From Palleronia pontilimi (GTDB lineage: Bacteria; Pseudomonadota; Alphaproteobacteria; Rhodobacterales; Rhodobacteraceae), in NCBI RefSeq assembly GCF_016412875.1, contig NZ_JAEKPD010000004.1, forward strand, positions 1 through 40,239: DNA of 40,239 nucleotides. The letters run 5' to 3'. The first letter of the stretch is position 1. The number at the start of each line of letters is the position of its first letter. The notes below the pieces were generated by a model. That model was given only the letters and a program-made list of their open reading frames with translations, did not search any database and had not been told where the DNA came from. The position numbers and the translations under genes were made by a program. Shown here piece after piece: positions 26,223 to 35,113 of the stretch.

Positions 26223-26280
26223 CCCGAAATACCTCGGGGGGTGAATTGGCCGCAGGCCAAGAGGGGGACCGCGTCCCCCT
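26223..26280. repeat. roseobacter-type intergenic repeat with terminator-like hairpins
   Basis: Three small hairpins follow one another: CCCGA/TCGGG (26223-26227 with 26234-26238), TTGGCC/GGCCAA (26246-26251 with 26255-26260) and AGGGGGAC/GTCCCCCT (26262-26269 with 26273-26280). The last begins inside the mmsB stop codon, so it is the first thing read after mmsB on the minus strand. Elements of this make-up, including the phrase 'CTTCATCTTTCCCGAAATA' just to the left, recur between genes in Rhodobacteraceae in my recollection. The likely role is termination or mRNA 3'-end protection for the valine operon. Confidence 0.6.
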
Positions 26281-27148
26281 ACCGCCCCCGGGTCTCGAAC
26301 CGCGGCAGCATCGCCGAGAAATCCTTGCTCGCCCCGTCCTCGCGCTCGACGAAATCGGCGTAAAGATCGCGCGCCGCCAGCCCCAGCGGCGTGTCCGCAT
26401 CCGCCGCCTCGGCCGCCTGCTGCGCCAGCCGCAGATCCTTCAGCATCAACTCGGCCGCGAATCCCGGCTGATAATCATGGTCCGCCGGGCTGTCGGGGCC
26501 GATGCCGGGGGCCGGGCAATAGACGTTCATGCTCCACGAATAGCCCGACGACGTGCTGACCACGTCGAACATCGCCTGGCGGTCCAGTCCCAGCTTGTCG
26601 GCCAGTGCGAAGGCCTCGCAGGTGCCGATCATGGTGATCCCGAGGATCATGTTGTTGCAGATCTTGGCGGCCTGCCCGTTGCCCGATCCGCCGCAATGCA
26701 CCGCCTTCTGGCCCATCACGTCGAACAGCGGCTTGGCCTTGGCGAAGCCGTCGGCATCCCCGCCCACCATGAAGGTCAGCGTGCCCGCGCGCGCGCCCCC
26801 GGTGCCGCCCGAGACCGGCGCGTCCAGCGCCAGCAGGCCCGCCGCTTTCGCGTCCTCGGCCACCGCGCGGGCGCTTTCCACGTCGACGGTCGAGCAATCC
26901 AGCAGTACCGCGCCTTCGTCCATGGCCGGGATGATCTCGGCGGCCACGTCCCGCAGGATGGCGCCGCTGGGCAGCATGGTGACCACGACCTCGGCGCCGC
27001 GTGCCGCGTCCGCCGCCGATCCCGCTTCTTCGAGCTTGTCCGAGCCCACGCCCGCCACGTCGAAGGCTTGGACCTCGTGGCCCGCATCCGCCAGGTTCTC
27101 GGCCATGGGCCGCCCCATGTTGCCCAACCCGATGAAGCCGATTTTCAT
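26279..27148 (-). CDS. mmsB: 3-hydroxyisobutyrate dehydrogenase
   Basis: A 289-residue NAD-dependent dehydrogenase that oxidises 3-hydroxyisobutyrate to methylmalonate semialdehyde in valine breakdown. The N-terminal Rossmann motif is 'IGFIGLGNMGRPM' (GLGNMG at 7-12). The substrate-binding 'DAPVSGGTGGARAGTLTFMVGG' is at 109-130, and the catalytic Lys162 lies in 'GNGQAAKICNNMILG'. Length and motifs match the family. It is the last gene of the minus-strand operon, 12 bases after the hydrolase gene. Other members of the beta-hydroxyacid dehydrogenase family are possible, but the context fixes the role. Confidence 0.94.
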   Translation of the reverse strand: MKIGFIGLGNMGRPMAENLADAGHEVQAFDVAGVGSDKLEEAGSAADAARGAEVVVTMLPSGAILRDVAAEIIPAMDEGAVLLDCSTVDVESARAVAEDAKAAGLLALDAPVSGGTGGARAGTLTFMVGGDADGFAKAKPLFDVMGQKAVHCGGSGNGQAAKICNNMILGITMIGTCEAFALADKLGLDRQAMFDVVSTSSGYSWSMNVYCPAPGIGPDSPADHDYQPGFAAELMLKDLRLAQQAAEAADADTPLGLAARDLYADFVEREDGASKDFSAMLPRFETRGR

Positions 27149-27160
27149 GTCCTGTCTCCT

Positions 27161-28186
27161 TCAGTCAAAAGGCGCGCCCAGCGGCGCGAGCATGGCGTCG
27201 ATTTCGGCTTGCGTCACGTCGGCAATGCCCGCGTGCTTCCACTTCGGGGCACGGTCCTTGTCGATCACCGCCGCGCGGATGCCCTCGACCAGATCGCCCA
27301 TGGGGATCGCCCGGTGGGTGGCGCGGTACTCCATGGCCAGCGCGTGCTCGATCGTGCCCGCGCCGCGCACGTCGCGCACCAGGTCGATGGTGACGCAGGC
27401 CGAAAGCGGCGACACCTTCCCCAGCGCGTCGATGGTCTTCAGCGCGAAGGGCGTGTCCGCGGCGTTCAGACTGGCCAGGATCTCGTGAAGGCTGGCGCCC
27501 GCGAAATGCGTGTCGATGTCGCCCGACAGCCTGGCCAGCGCGCTGTCTCCGGGCCGGGCCGACAGCTCCGACAGGATCGTGGGGGATCCGCTGTCTTCCA
27601 ACGTCGCAATGGCCCCCGCCCAGTCCGTGCGCGGCACGAACGTGTCGGCGAAGCGCGCCCACAGCGCGTCGGCGGGCCCCATCCGGTAGGCGGTCGTGCC
27701 GAGGTATTCGCCCGCGTGGCCCGGCGCGCGCGCCAGCAGAAGCGATCCGCCCACATCCGGCACCAGCCCGATGCCGCATTCGGGCATGGCGATGCGGGAA
27801 TTCTCGCACACGACGCGGTGGCTGGCGTGACAGCCAAGCCCCACGCCGCCGCCCATGGTGAAGCCCTGCATCATCGTCACGATCGGCTTGGGATAGGTCG
27901 CGAGCTTCGCGTTCAGGCGGTATTCGTCACGCCAGAAGCCGCGCGGCGCGTCCAGGTTGCCCGCCTTCGCGTCCTCGTAGATCGACGTGATGTCGCCGCC
28001 CGCGCAGAACGCCTTTTCGCCCACCGCGTCGATCACCACCAGCGCCACCGCGTCGTCGCGGGCCCAGCCGTCGATGGCCGCCTCGATCTCAAGGCATTGC
28101 GCATGGGTCAGCGCGTTCAGCGCCGCGGGGCGGTTCAGGGTGATGCGGCCCGCGCGGCCCTTGATGCGGATATCGGTGTCGGTCAT
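27161..28186 (-). CDS. 3-hydroxyisobutyryl-CoA hydrolase/enoyl-CoA hydratase family
   Basis: A 341-residue crotonase-fold protein that matches the HIBYL-CoA hydrolase type better than a hydratase. The oxyanion-hole signatures are GGD (63-65) and 'MGGGVGLGCH' (111-120). The acidic pair is Glu136 in 'MPECGIGL' and Asp144 in 'PDVGG', as in HIBCH. It hydrolyses 3-hydroxyisobutyryl-CoA to free 3-hydroxyisobutyrate, the substrate of the next gene's product (mmsB). Its ATG overlaps the stop codon of the acyl-CoA dehydrogenase by four bases (ATGA), which fixes the start at 28186 and shows translational coupling. A separate enoyl-CoA hydratase for the preceding step is not in the window. Confidence 0.9.
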   Translation of the reverse strand: MTDTDIRIKGRAGRITLNRPAALNALTHAQCLEIEAAIDGWARDDAVALVVIDAVGEKAFCAGGDITSIYEDAKAGNLDAPRGFWRDEYRLNAKLATYPKPIVTMMQGFTMGGGVGLGCHASHRVVCENSRIAMPECGIGLVPDVGGSLLLARAPGHAGEYLGTTAYRMGPADALWARFADTFVPRTDWAGAIATLEDSGSPTILSELSARPGDSALARLSGDIDTHFAGASLHEILASLNAADTPFALKTIDALGKVSPLSACVTIDLVRDVRGAGTIEHALAMEYRATHRAIPMGDLVEGIRAAVIDKDRAPKWKHAGIADVTQAEIDAMLAPLGAPFD

Positions 28187-29322
28187 GGCTTCAGCATATG
28201 GCGCGCCGTGATCAGGCGCATGATTTCGTTGGTTCCTTCCAGGATCTGGTGCACGCGCAGGTCGCGCACGAGCTTCTCGATCCCGTAGTCGGCCAGGTAG
28301 CCGTAGCCGCCATGCAGTTGCAGGCATTGATCGACGATCTTCGAGCCGGCTTCGGTCACGAATTTCTTGGCCATGGCGCAATGCTTGGTGGCGTCGGGGT
28401 GGCTCCGGTCCAGCATCCACGCGGCCTGCCGCAGGAAGGTGCGGGCGGCCTGAAGCTCGATCTCCATGTCCGCCAGCCGGAACTGCAGCGCCTGGAAGTC
28501 GGACAGCTTGCGGCCGAACGCGCCGCGCTCGCGCATGTAGGTCAGCGTCTGGTCCAGCGCCGCCTGCGCCGCCCCCAGCGAGCAGGCCGAGATGTTCAGC
28601 CGTCCGCCATCCAGCCCCGACATCGCGTATGTGAAACCCTGGCCTTCGTCACCCAGCAGATTTTCGGCCGGAATATTGCAATCGTCGAATTGCACCTGCC
28701 GCGTGGGTTGCGACCGCCAGCCCATCTTGTCCTCGAGCCCGCCGAAGGACAGGCCGGGGGTGCCGTCCTCGACCACCACCGCCGAGATGCCCTTGGGCCC
28801 GTCCTCGCCGGTGCGGCACATGACGACGTAAACATCCGAATAGCCCCCGCCCGAGATGAAGGCCTTGGTGCCGTTCAGCGTGTAGCCGTCATTGGTCCGC
28901 GCGGCCCGCGTCTTCAGCGCCGCCGCGTCCGAGCCCGAGGCCGGTTCGGTCAAGCAATAGCTGAGCACGCTGTCCATCGTCATGGCACCCGGTAGCATCC
29001 GCGATTTCAGCGCGTCCGATCCGTAGCGGTCGATCATCGACGCGCACATGTTGTGGATCGACAGGAACGATGCGACCGACGGGCAGGCCATGGACAGCGC
29101 TTCGAAGACCAGCGTGGCGTCCAGCCGCGTCAGCCCCACGCCGCCCGAATCTTCGCTGACGTAAAGCCCGCCGAAGCCCAGCTCGGCGGCCTTCGGCCAC
29201 AGATCGCGCGGGATGGTGCCGTCCCGTTCCCACGCGCGCGCATGGGGCGCGATGTGATCCTGCCCGAAGGCGCGGGCCATGTCGAAGATGGCGGTCTGTT
29301 CGTCGCCCAGCGCGAAATCCAT
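28183..29322 (-). CDS. acyl-CoA dehydrogenase, probably isobutyryl-CoA specific
   Basis: A 379-residue FAD enzyme of the acyl-CoA dehydrogenase family. 'CLTEPASGSDAAALKTRA' and 'GTKAFISGGGYSDVYVVM' form the FAD and substrate pocket. The catalytic base is Glu362 in 'ILEGTNEIMRLITARHML', and 'QLHGGYGYLADYGIEKLVRD' is the usual C-terminal helix. Its position before the HIBYL-CoA hydrolase and mmsB genes suggests that it oxidises isobutyryl-CoA to methacrylyl-CoA in valine degradation. It starts eight bases after the YbdK-like gene and ends in an ATGA overlap with the hydrolase gene. Confidence 0.93.
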   Translation of the reverse strand: MDFALGDEQTAIFDMARAFGQDHIAPHARAWERDGTIPRDLWPKAAELGFGGLYVSEDSGGVGLTRLDATLVFEALSMACPSVASFLSIHNMCASMIDRYGSDALKSRMLPGAMTMDSVLSYCLTEPASGSDAAALKTRAARTNDGYTLNGTKAFISGGGYSDVYVVMCRTGEDGPKGISAVVVEDGTPGLSFGGLEDKMGWRSQPTRQVQFDDCNIPAENLLGDEGQGFTYAMSGLDGGRLNISACSLGAAQAALDQTLTYMRERGAFGRKLSDFQALQFRLADMEIELQAARTFLRQAAWMLDRSHPDATKHCAMAKKFVTEAGSKIVDQCLQLHGGYGYLADYGIEKLVRDLRVHQILEGTNEIMRLITARHMLKP

Positions 29323-29330
29323 GGTCTGTC

Positions 29331-30458
29331 CTAGGTCTTTGGCAGGTATTCTTCGGTCAACATGCGCACCACTTCGATCAGCGCGTCGGCTTCGACGGCG
29401 CCCGCGTCGATGGCGGACTGGTAGGTCGCGCGCTGGCGCGTGGCCGAATTGCCCGACGCAAGGATGTCGCGCAGCCCCGCCACCTCGTCCGCGCAGCCCA
29501 GCGCCAGGGCGTCTTCTTCCAGGATCGTGATCAGCTCGTCCACCAACTGCCCCATGGGCACCAGCGTCTTGCGGCCGAAATCGATCATCCCTTCGTCGCA
29601 GCCATAGCGCTGCGCGCGCCAGCGGTTCTCGTTCAGCAGGAAGTTGTCGTAGATCCGCCAGCGCTGGTTCTTTTCCTTCAGCCGCCACAGCATCCGGAAG
29701 ATGCACTGGATCGTGGCAGCCACCGACAGCGTGTGGTCCAGCCGGGGCATCACGTCGCAGATCCGGGTTTCCAGCGTGGGGAAATTTGCTGACGGGCGCA
29801 GGTCCCACCAGATCTTCGATCCGTCCTCGATCAGGCCGGTGTCGATCAGCGTGTCGACCGAGCGGCGATAGGCGCTCCAACCTTCAAGACGGGGGGGCAT
29901 GCCGGTGCGGGGCAGGTTGTCGAAGACCCCGATCCGGTAGGAATTCAGCCCTGTGTCGCGGCCCTGCCAGAAGGGCGACGACGCCGACAGCGCCAGCAGG
30001 TGCGGCAGGAAATAGACCGCCTGGTTCATCAGGTCGATGCGGTCATTTTCGTCCGGGATGCCCACGTGGACATGCATCCCGCAGATCAGCATCCGGCGAC
30101 CCACGGCGGCCAGGTCGCGTTTCAGGATGTTGTAGCGCTCGCGGTCGCGGTGGTGCTGGTGCGCCCAGTCGGCGGTGGGATGGCAGGCGGCGGCGATGGG
30201 CTTCAGGCCGAAATCGGCAGCGATGTCCGAGACGGTCTTGCGCAGATGGGTCAGATCGGCGCGCGCCTCGTCGATCGACGCACAGACCTTGGTGCCGATC
30301 TCGATCTGGCAGCGCAGGAATTCGGGCGCCACCTGGTCGCCCAGCGCCTCGGACGCGGCGTCGAGCATCTCGTCGGGGGCGTCGGCCAGCAGCAGGGTGT
30401 CGGCGTCGACAAGAAGGTATTCCTCCTCGATCCCGATGGTGAAGGGGGCATCGGTCAT
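29331..30458 (-). CDS. YbdK-type carboxylate-amine ligase (GCS2 family)
   Basis: A 375-residue ATP-dependent ligase of the glutamate-cysteine ligase 2 family, near the usual YbdK length of about 370. The conserved opening is '[11 protein letters not shown]', with acidic metal ligands Glu11-Glu13. Further family segments are 'QIEIGTKV', 'CGMHVHVG' and '[20 protein letters not shown]'. It joins a carboxylate to an amine with ATP; weak gamma-glutamylcysteine synthesis is known for YbdK of E. coli, and the true substrate is generally not known. The ATG overlaps the glycosyltransferase stop (ATGA) and the acyl-CoA dehydrogenase starts eight bases after the stop, so it is embedded in the valine operon. 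Confidence 0.88.
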   Translation of the reverse strand: MTDAPFTIGIEEEYLLVDADTLLLADAPDEMLDAASEALGDQVAPEFLRCQIEIGTKVCASIDEARADLTHLRKTVSDIAADFGLKPIAAACHPTADWAHQHHRDRERYNILKRDLAAVGRRMLICGMHVHVGIPDENDRIDLMNQAVYFLPHLLALSASSPFWQGRDTGLNSYRIGVFDNLPRTGMPPRLEGWSAYRRSVDTLIDTGLIEDGSKIWWDLRPSANFPTLETRICDVMPRLDHTLSVAATIQCIFRMLWRLKEKNQRWRIYDNFLLNENRWRAQRYGCDEGMIDFGRKTLVPMGQLVDELITILEEDALALGCADEVAGLRDILASGNSATRQRATYQSAIDAGAVEADALIEVVRMLTEEYLPKT

Positions 30459-31594
30459 GGGGGAGATCCTTTCAAGACCTGCTCCAGCCGCGTCAGCAGC
30501 ATGGCGTTGTCCAGCCGCGTCTCGGCCGTGTGCCGCGCGGCGCGGGCCATGCTGGCGCAATCCGCATCCAGCGCGTCGCGGATAAGCCCGGTATAGGTGT
30601 CGACATCGTGCTCGTCGCACAGCCAGCCGTTCACGCCGTGCTCGACAATCTCGGGGATGCCCGCGTGTCGCGTGGCGATCACCAGGCATCCGGCCGCGAG
30701 CGCCTCCTGGATGGCGGTCGGCTGCCCCTCGGTATTGCCGTCTGCAGCGGTGACCGAATGCTGCAGGAACACCTGCGACGTGGCAAGCGCGTCGCGCACC
30801 ACATCGTGGGGCTGCGCGCCGTCGAACCGCACCCGGTCGGCGACGCCCAGTTCATGGGCCAGCGCCTGCGCGCGGGCCCGGTCCGGCCCGTCGCCGATGA
30901 ACCGTAGGCTAGCATCGGGGGCATCGCGGGTCGCCTCGGCGAAGGCGCGCAATGTCAGCAGGCTCGACTTCTTCGGCACCATGCGGCCCACCGCAAGATA
31001 GCTGCGCGGCGTCTTCCGGCCTGGCGTGAACCGGCGCGTGTCGACGCCCGAGGGGATGACATGGCTGTTGGGATGCGTCAGGCCGTGTGCTGCAAGGTTG
31101 TCGAGCAGGAATCGGCTGACCGCGACAACCCCGCTGAGGCGGGGCATCATGCGCGCATAGCTTTGACGACGACGCGACTTGCCCAGTTCGTAGCTGGCAT
31201 CGGACCCCCGGAAATAGGTGAAGATCGGCAGCGACAACTCCTGCGCGATATCGGTCATCAGGATCGCCTTGGTGCCGAATTCCGACAGGATGACCGACAC
31301 GCCGTTGTCGCGCAGGAACCGCTTGATCGACGCCTTCTCGGCTCCGTAGGGGATGTTGCCGGTGCCCTCCCGCAGGCGCAGCAGGGTCCGGCGGAAGGGC
31401 GCCGCCGCCTTCCATCCGGGTGTGCCGGTGAAAGTGCCGCGGTCGAAGACCGGCTTGTCATAGGGATTGCCGGTGACGGTATTGGCCACGACGCAGGTCC
31501 GGCCGCCGAACAGGTGCTGGATGTGCCGGTTCACGAAGGTCTGCCCCGGCATGTGGTAGGTGCCGACGACGATCGCCGCCGTGGTATCATCCAT
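30455..31594 (-). CDS. GT4-family glycosyltransferase
   Basis: A 379-residue GT-B glycosyltransferase. The C-terminal half holds the diagnostic E-x7-E motif, 'EGQPTAIQE', followed by '[28 protein letters not shown]'. '[21 protein letters not shown]' binds the sugar nucleotide. It transfers a sugar from a nucleotide donor to a lipid or polysaccharide acceptor at the inner face of the membrane. The start at 31594 ([10 protein letters not shown]) is preferred; an in-frame ATG 81 bases upstream would add 27 residues without a better context. It is the first gene of the operon that continues into YbdK and the valine genes. A cell-surface role makes its presence there unexpected. Confidence 0.85.
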   Translation of the reverse strand: MDDTTAAIVVGTYHMPGQTFVNRHIQHLFGGRTCVVANTVTGNPYDKPVFDRGTFTGTPGWKAAAPFRRTLLRLREGTGNIPYGAEKASIKRFLRDNGVSVILSEFGTKAILMTDIAQELSLPIFTYFRGSDASYELGKSRRRQSYARMMPRLSGVVAVSRFLLDNLAAHGLTHPNSHVIPSGVDTRRFTPGRKTPRSYLAVGRMVPKKSSLLTLRAFAEATRDAPDASLRFIGDGPDRARAQALAHELGVADRVRFDGAQPHDVVRDALATSQVFLQHSVTAADGNTEGQPTAIQEALAAGCLVIATRHAGIPEIVEHGVNGWLCDEHDVDTYTGLIRDALDADCASMARAARHTAETRLDNAMLLTRLEQVLKGSPP

Positions 31595-31700
31595 GGATCT
31601 GCATCGTTCGTAGCCTTTCGCCTGGATCGGTCTGCCGATAAGAAGACAGCTAGACGGGAAGGCGGGTCGGCTCAAGACGCTGCGGTATGGGAGAAACCGG

Positions 31701-32354
31701 ATGGGGCTGAGAAAACGAGCACGGCTTTTTCTGCGGGATCGAGGCTATCCATTGCCGCGGTTTCTTCTGCGCGAGAAAGAGTTGTTCGCGCGGCATGTAA
31801 CAAACAGTCTGACGCGGCGCGACATAGTGATAGATCTGGGTGCGCATATCGGGCTGATGTCTCAGGAATTCGCGCGCCGAGCAGGACACGTTCATGCCTT
31901 CGAACCTAACCCGGCGACGTTCCAGCAACTTTGCCACAATACTCGTAATTACAGCCGGATCACTCCGATCAATGCTGGCGTTGACGCCACGGCGGGGACT
32001 GCGAAACTCTATTTTGATGTGAGCGAAGAACAGCCGTTCTCGCAAGGAGCGACGTTGATAGAGAACAAGAGCAATGTGAAGGATCGACAAGGAACGGACG
32101 TAAAGATCGTCCGGCTGAGCGATTTCATTCTGTCACTCGACCAGCCAGTAACAATGATAAAGATGGACATTGAGGGCGCCGAATACCGTGTAATCGCGGA
32201 TCTCCTGGAGAGCCCCGCCATGGACCTGATCGGCAAGGTCTGGGCTGAACCACACGAGGACCGTATTCCCGGCTTAGCCGAAGATCGCGCGCGCATAGAA
32301 GCTCGCATCGCGGAGTTGGGTTACGGCGAGAAATTTTCTTTCGACTGGCATTAA
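31701..32354 (+). CDS. FkbM-family methyltransferase
   Basis: A 217-residue SAM-dependent methyltransferase. Motif I is 'VIDLGAHIG' (43-51), the acidic motif is 'FEPNP' (67-71), and the FkbM hallmark 'IKMDIEGAEY' lies near residue 155. These proteins O-methylate sugars or small metabolites and often sit in polysaccharide or antibiotic clusters. It has a GGGAGA Shine-Dalgarno sequence and an ATG at 31701. Base composition and codon use are clearly AT-richer than its neighbours, and it faces opposite to the flanking valine genes, pointing to a recent insertion. It may act on the product of the adjacent glycosyltransferase. Confidence 0.88.
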   Translation: MGLRKRARLFLRDRGYPLPRFLLREKELFARHVTNSLTRRDIVIDLGAHIGLMSQEFARRAGHVHAFEPNPATFQQLCHNTRNYSRITPINAGVDATAGTAKLYFDVSEEQPFSQGATLIENKSNVKDRQGTDVKIVRLSDFILSLDQPVTMIKMDIEGAEYRVIADLLESPAMDLIGKVWAEPHEDRIPGLAEDRARIEARIAELGYGEKFSFDWH

Positions 32355-32375
32355 GGAAAGGCCGCACGGGCTCGT

Positions 32376-32399
32376 GGCGTGGCGGGCTCTGCCCACGCC
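32376..32399. terminator. possible hairpin terminator between FkbM and mmsA
   Basis: GGCGTGG (32376-32382) pairs with CCACGCC (32393-32399) in the 93-base gap between the convergent ends of FkbM and mmsA. There is only a weak T-rich stretch after it ('TCTCATT'), so it is a candidate only. Confidence 0.4.
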
Positions 32400-32447
32400 T
32401 CTCATTGCCAATCCACAGAAAGTGTGTCGGCCGTTCCGGGATGATGC

Positions 32448-33950
32448 TCACTCCATGGCCTTGAAGTTGAACTCGCCACCTTCCTTGATGCCCGACGGCC
32501 AGCGCGCGGTGACCGTCTTTGTGCGCGTGTAGAAGCGGAAGGCGTCGGTGCCGTGCTGGTTCAGATCGCCGAAGCCCGACTTCTTCCAGCCGCCGAAGGT
32601 GTGATAGGCCAGCGGCACCGGGATCGGCACGTTGATGCCCACCATGCCGATATTGATGCGGCTGGCGAAATCGCGCGCGGCGTCGCCGTCGCGGGTGAAG
32701 ATCGCGGTGCCGTTGCCGTATTCGTGGTCCATGGCCAGGCCCAGCGCCTCTTCGTAGGACTTGGCGCGGACGGTCGACAGGACGGGGCCGAAGATTTCCT
32801 TGCGGTAGATGTCCATGTCGGGCGTCACGTGATCGAAGAGATGCGGGCCGACCCAGAAGCCGCCCTCGTAGCCCTGGGGGGCCGCCATGTCGCGCCCGTC
32901 GACGACCAGCTTCGCGCCCGCGTCGATGCCGGTCTGCACCAGCCGGTGGATGTTTTCGCGCGCGGCGGCGGTGATGACCGGGCCGTAATCCGCGCCCTCG
33001 TCGGACCAGGGACCCACGTTCAGCTTTTCGATCCGAGGCACCAGCTTCTCGATCAGCCGGTCCGCGGTCTCGTCGCCCACCGGCACCGCGACGCTGATCG
33101 CCATGCACCGCTCGCCCGCGGCCCCGTAGCCGGCACCGATCAGCGCGTCGGCGGCCTGGTCCATGTCGGCGTCGGGCATGACGATCATGTGGTTCTTGGC
33201 GCCGCCGAAGCACTGCACCCGCTTGCCGTTTGCGCAGCCGCGCTCGTAGATATAGGCGGCGATGGGGGTGGATCCGACGAAGCCCACGGCCTGCACCGTC
33301 TGGTTATCCAGGATCGCGTCCACCGCTTCCTTGTCGCCGTTCACCACCTGCAGGATGCCGTCGGGCAGGCCCGCTTCCTTCATCAATTCCGCCAGCATCA
33401 GCGGCACCGACGGGTCGCGCTCGGAGGGCTTCAGGATGAAGGCGTTGCCGCAGGAAATGGCGGGCGCGAATTTCCACATGGGGATCATGGCGGGGAAGTT
33501 GAACGGCGTGATTCCGGCCGCAACCCCAAGGGGTTGGCGCATGGAATACATGTCGATGCCCGGACCCGCGCCGTCGGTGTATTCGCCCTTCAGCAGGTGC
33601 GGCGCGCCGATGCAGAACTCGACCACCTCGAGCCCGCGCTGCACGTCGCCCTTGGCGTCCACGAAGGTCTTGCCGTGCTCCTTCGACAGCGCCTCGGCCA
33701 GCTTGTCCATGTCGCGGTTCAGCAGGCGCACGAACTCCATCATCACCCGCGCGCGGCGCTGCGGGTTGGTGGCGGCCCAGTCGGGCTGGGCGGCGGCGGC
33801 GCTGGCGACGGCGGCGTTCACCTCGTCGACGGATGCAAGCGGAACCCTGGCCTGAACCTCGCCCGTTGCGGGATTGTAGATGTCGGCGAAGCGGCCCGAG
33901 CCGCCTTTGACATGGGCGCCGTCGATCCAGTGGCTGAGGTCTGTGGTCAT
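32448..33950 (-). CDS. mmsA: CoA-acylating methylmalonate-semialdehyde dehydrogenase
   Basis: A 500-residue aldehyde dehydrogenase that converts methylmalonate semialdehyde to propionyl-CoA with NAD+ and CoA, the last step of valine breakdown shown here. The oxyanion Asn151 lies in 'TPFNFP' and the catalytic Cys282 in 'AAGERCMAIS'. The start at 33950 (MTTDLSHWIDG) has a GAGAGA sequence just upstream. Its partner genes mmsB, the HIBYL-CoA hydrolase and the acyl-CoA dehydrogenase lie on the same strand but are separated by FkbM and the glycosyltransferase/YbdK pair. It ends 93 bases from the convergent FkbM. Confidence 0.96.
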   Translation of the reverse strand: MTTDLSHWIDGAHVKGGSGRFADIYNPATGEVQARVPLASVDEVNAAVASAAAAQPDWAATNPQRRARVMMEFVRLLNRDMDKLAEALSKEHGKTFVDAKGDVQRGLEVVEFCIGAPHLLKGEYTDGAGPGIDMYSMRQPLGVAAGITPFNFPAMIPMWKFAPAISCGNAFILKPSERDPSVPLMLAELMKEAGLPDGILQVVNGDKEAVDAILDNQTVQAVGFVGSTPIAAYIYERGCANGKRVQCFGGAKNHMIVMPDADMDQAADALIGAGYGAAGERCMAISVAVPVGDETADRLIEKLVPRIEKLNVGPWSDEGADYGPVITAAARENIHRLVQTGIDAGAKLVVDGRDMAAPQGYEGGFWVGPHLFDHVTPDMDIYRKEIFGPVLSTVRAKSYEEALGLAMDHEYGNGTAIFTRDGDAARDFASRINIGMVGINVPIPVPLAYHTFGGWKKSGFGDLNQHGTDAFRFYTRTKTVTARWPSGIKEGGEFNFKAME

Positions 33951-34064
33951 CGCGTCTCTCCCTCGCGGTCTCGATTTCGAGCGCAGGGTAGTGAAGCGCG
34001 TGGGTGACGGAAAGCGCCACTTTGGGTGCGCCCGGAATTTCGTGCCGCCCGGCCCGCTAATCTC

Positions 34065-34093
34065 TTGACAGCAAAGGCCTTGCGCGCCGACGC
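34065..34093 (+). promoter_or_regulatory. possible promoter of the CBS-domain gene
   Basis: A perfect -35 TTGACA lies at 34065-34070, in the 172-base divergent gap between mmsA and the CBS-domain gene. The -10 region 17-18 bases downstream is poor (GACGCT-like), so this is only a candidate. Confidence 0.35.
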
Positions 34094-34122
34094 TGAAGGG
34101 CGGCTCAAGGAAAGGATGCGCG

Positions 34123-34557
34123 ATGAAGGTGAAACAGATCTTGCAATCCAAAGGCAGCGGAGGTGTCGAGACTGTCAAACCGGGATCGACCGTGTCGGCC
34201 GCAGCACAGATACTTTCCGAAAAACGGATCGGTGCGCTGATCGTGTCGCCCGATGGCCAGGCGGCCGACGGGATCCTGTCCGAACGCGACATCGTGCGCG
34301 AGCTGGGGCGTCGCGGCACGAGTTGCCTGGACGAGACGGTGGACGAAATGATGACGCGCGACCTTGTCGGCTGCGCACCCGATGACGATGCCGAAGCGGT
34401 GCTGACCAAGATGACCGAAGGACGGTTCCGCCACATTCCGGTCATGGACGGGGACCACATGATCGGCCTGATTTCGATCGGCGATGTGGTGAAGGCGCGC
34501 TTGTCCGAACTGAAGCTCGAACGCGACGCGCTGGAAGACATGGTCCGGGGCTACTGA
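34123..34557 (+). CDS. CBS-domain protein
   Basis: A 144-residue protein made almost entirely of two CBS repeats ('GIGALIVSPDGQAADGILSERDIV'-like first copy at about 12-68, second copy at 80-135 ending 'IGLISIGDVVKARLSEL'). Such Bateman modules bind adenosyl nucleotides such as AMP, ATP or SAM and regulate other proteins. There is no catalytic or membrane part. The start has AAGGA in front. It lies directly before coaD; the two are 64 bases apart on the same strand, but co-regulation is not certain. Confidence 0.92.
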   Translation: MKVKQILQSKGSGGVETVKPGSTVSAAAQILSEKRIGALIVSPDGQAADGILSERDIVRELGRRGTSCLDETVDEMMTRDLVGCAPDDDAEAVLTKMTEGRFRHIPVMDGDHMIGLISIGDVVKARLSELKLERDALEDMVRGY

Positions 34558-34621
34558 CGGGCTCTTGCAATCGGCGGCGCAATAATGTTGCGTAGCGCGA
34601 CCTGACCGCCGGAGACCCTTG

Positions 34622-35113
34622 ATGCGCATCGGACTTTATCCCGGAACCTTCGATCCGGTGACGCTGGGCCACATGGATATCATCCGCCGCGCCACGTCGC
34701 TGGTGGACGAGCTGGTGATCGGGGTGGCGATTAACCGCGACAAGGCGCCGTTGTTTTCACTGGAAGAGCGGGTGGCGATGATCGAAGGCGAATGCGGCCC
34801 GCTGACCGAGCAGACCGGCGTGAAGATCCGCGCCCATCCCTTCGAGAACCTGCTGATCGATTGCGCCCACGACGTGGGGGCGAAGACGATCATTCGCGGG
34901 CTGCGCGCGGTGGCGGATTTCGAGTACGAGTTCCAGATGGTCGGCATGAACCGTGTGCTCGACGATCGGGTCGAAACGGTCTTCCTGATGGCCGATGCCG
35001 AACACCAGGCGGTCGCGAGCAAGCTGGTCAAGGAAATCGCGCGGCTCGGGGGTGACGTCTCGCACTTCGTTCCCGCATCGGTGCATCGCGCCCTGAAGGC
35101 GCGGCTCGGCTAG
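34622..35113 (+). CDS. coaD: pantetheine-phosphate adenylyltransferase
   Basis: A 163-residue enzyme of coenzyme A synthesis that joins 4'-phosphopantetheine to ATP to give dephospho-CoA. The nucleotidyltransferase signature is 'GTFDPVTLGHMDII' (8-21), with TLGH at 14-17. The binding segment 'IRGLRAVADFEYE' (91-103) and the C-terminal 'ASKLVKEIARLGGDVSHFVP' are typical. GGAGA at 34611-34615 sets the start at 34622. Its TAG overlaps the stop codon of the convergent hydrolase-OsmC gene in a shared CTAG. Confidence 0.96.
   Translation: MRIGLYPGTFDPVTLGHMDIIRRATSLVDELVIGVAINRDKAPLFSLEERVAMIEGECGPLTEQTGVKIRAHPFENLLIDCAHDVGAKTIIRGLRAVADFEYEFQMVGMNRVLDDRVETVFLMADAEHQAVASKLVKEIARLGGDVSHFVPASVHRALKARLG

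Noticed and set aside
25931-28288. A 785-codon plus-strand frame across the MFS, mmsB and hydrolase genes
   Set aside because: It runs opposite to three well-supported genes and has only arginine-rich, low-information sequence.
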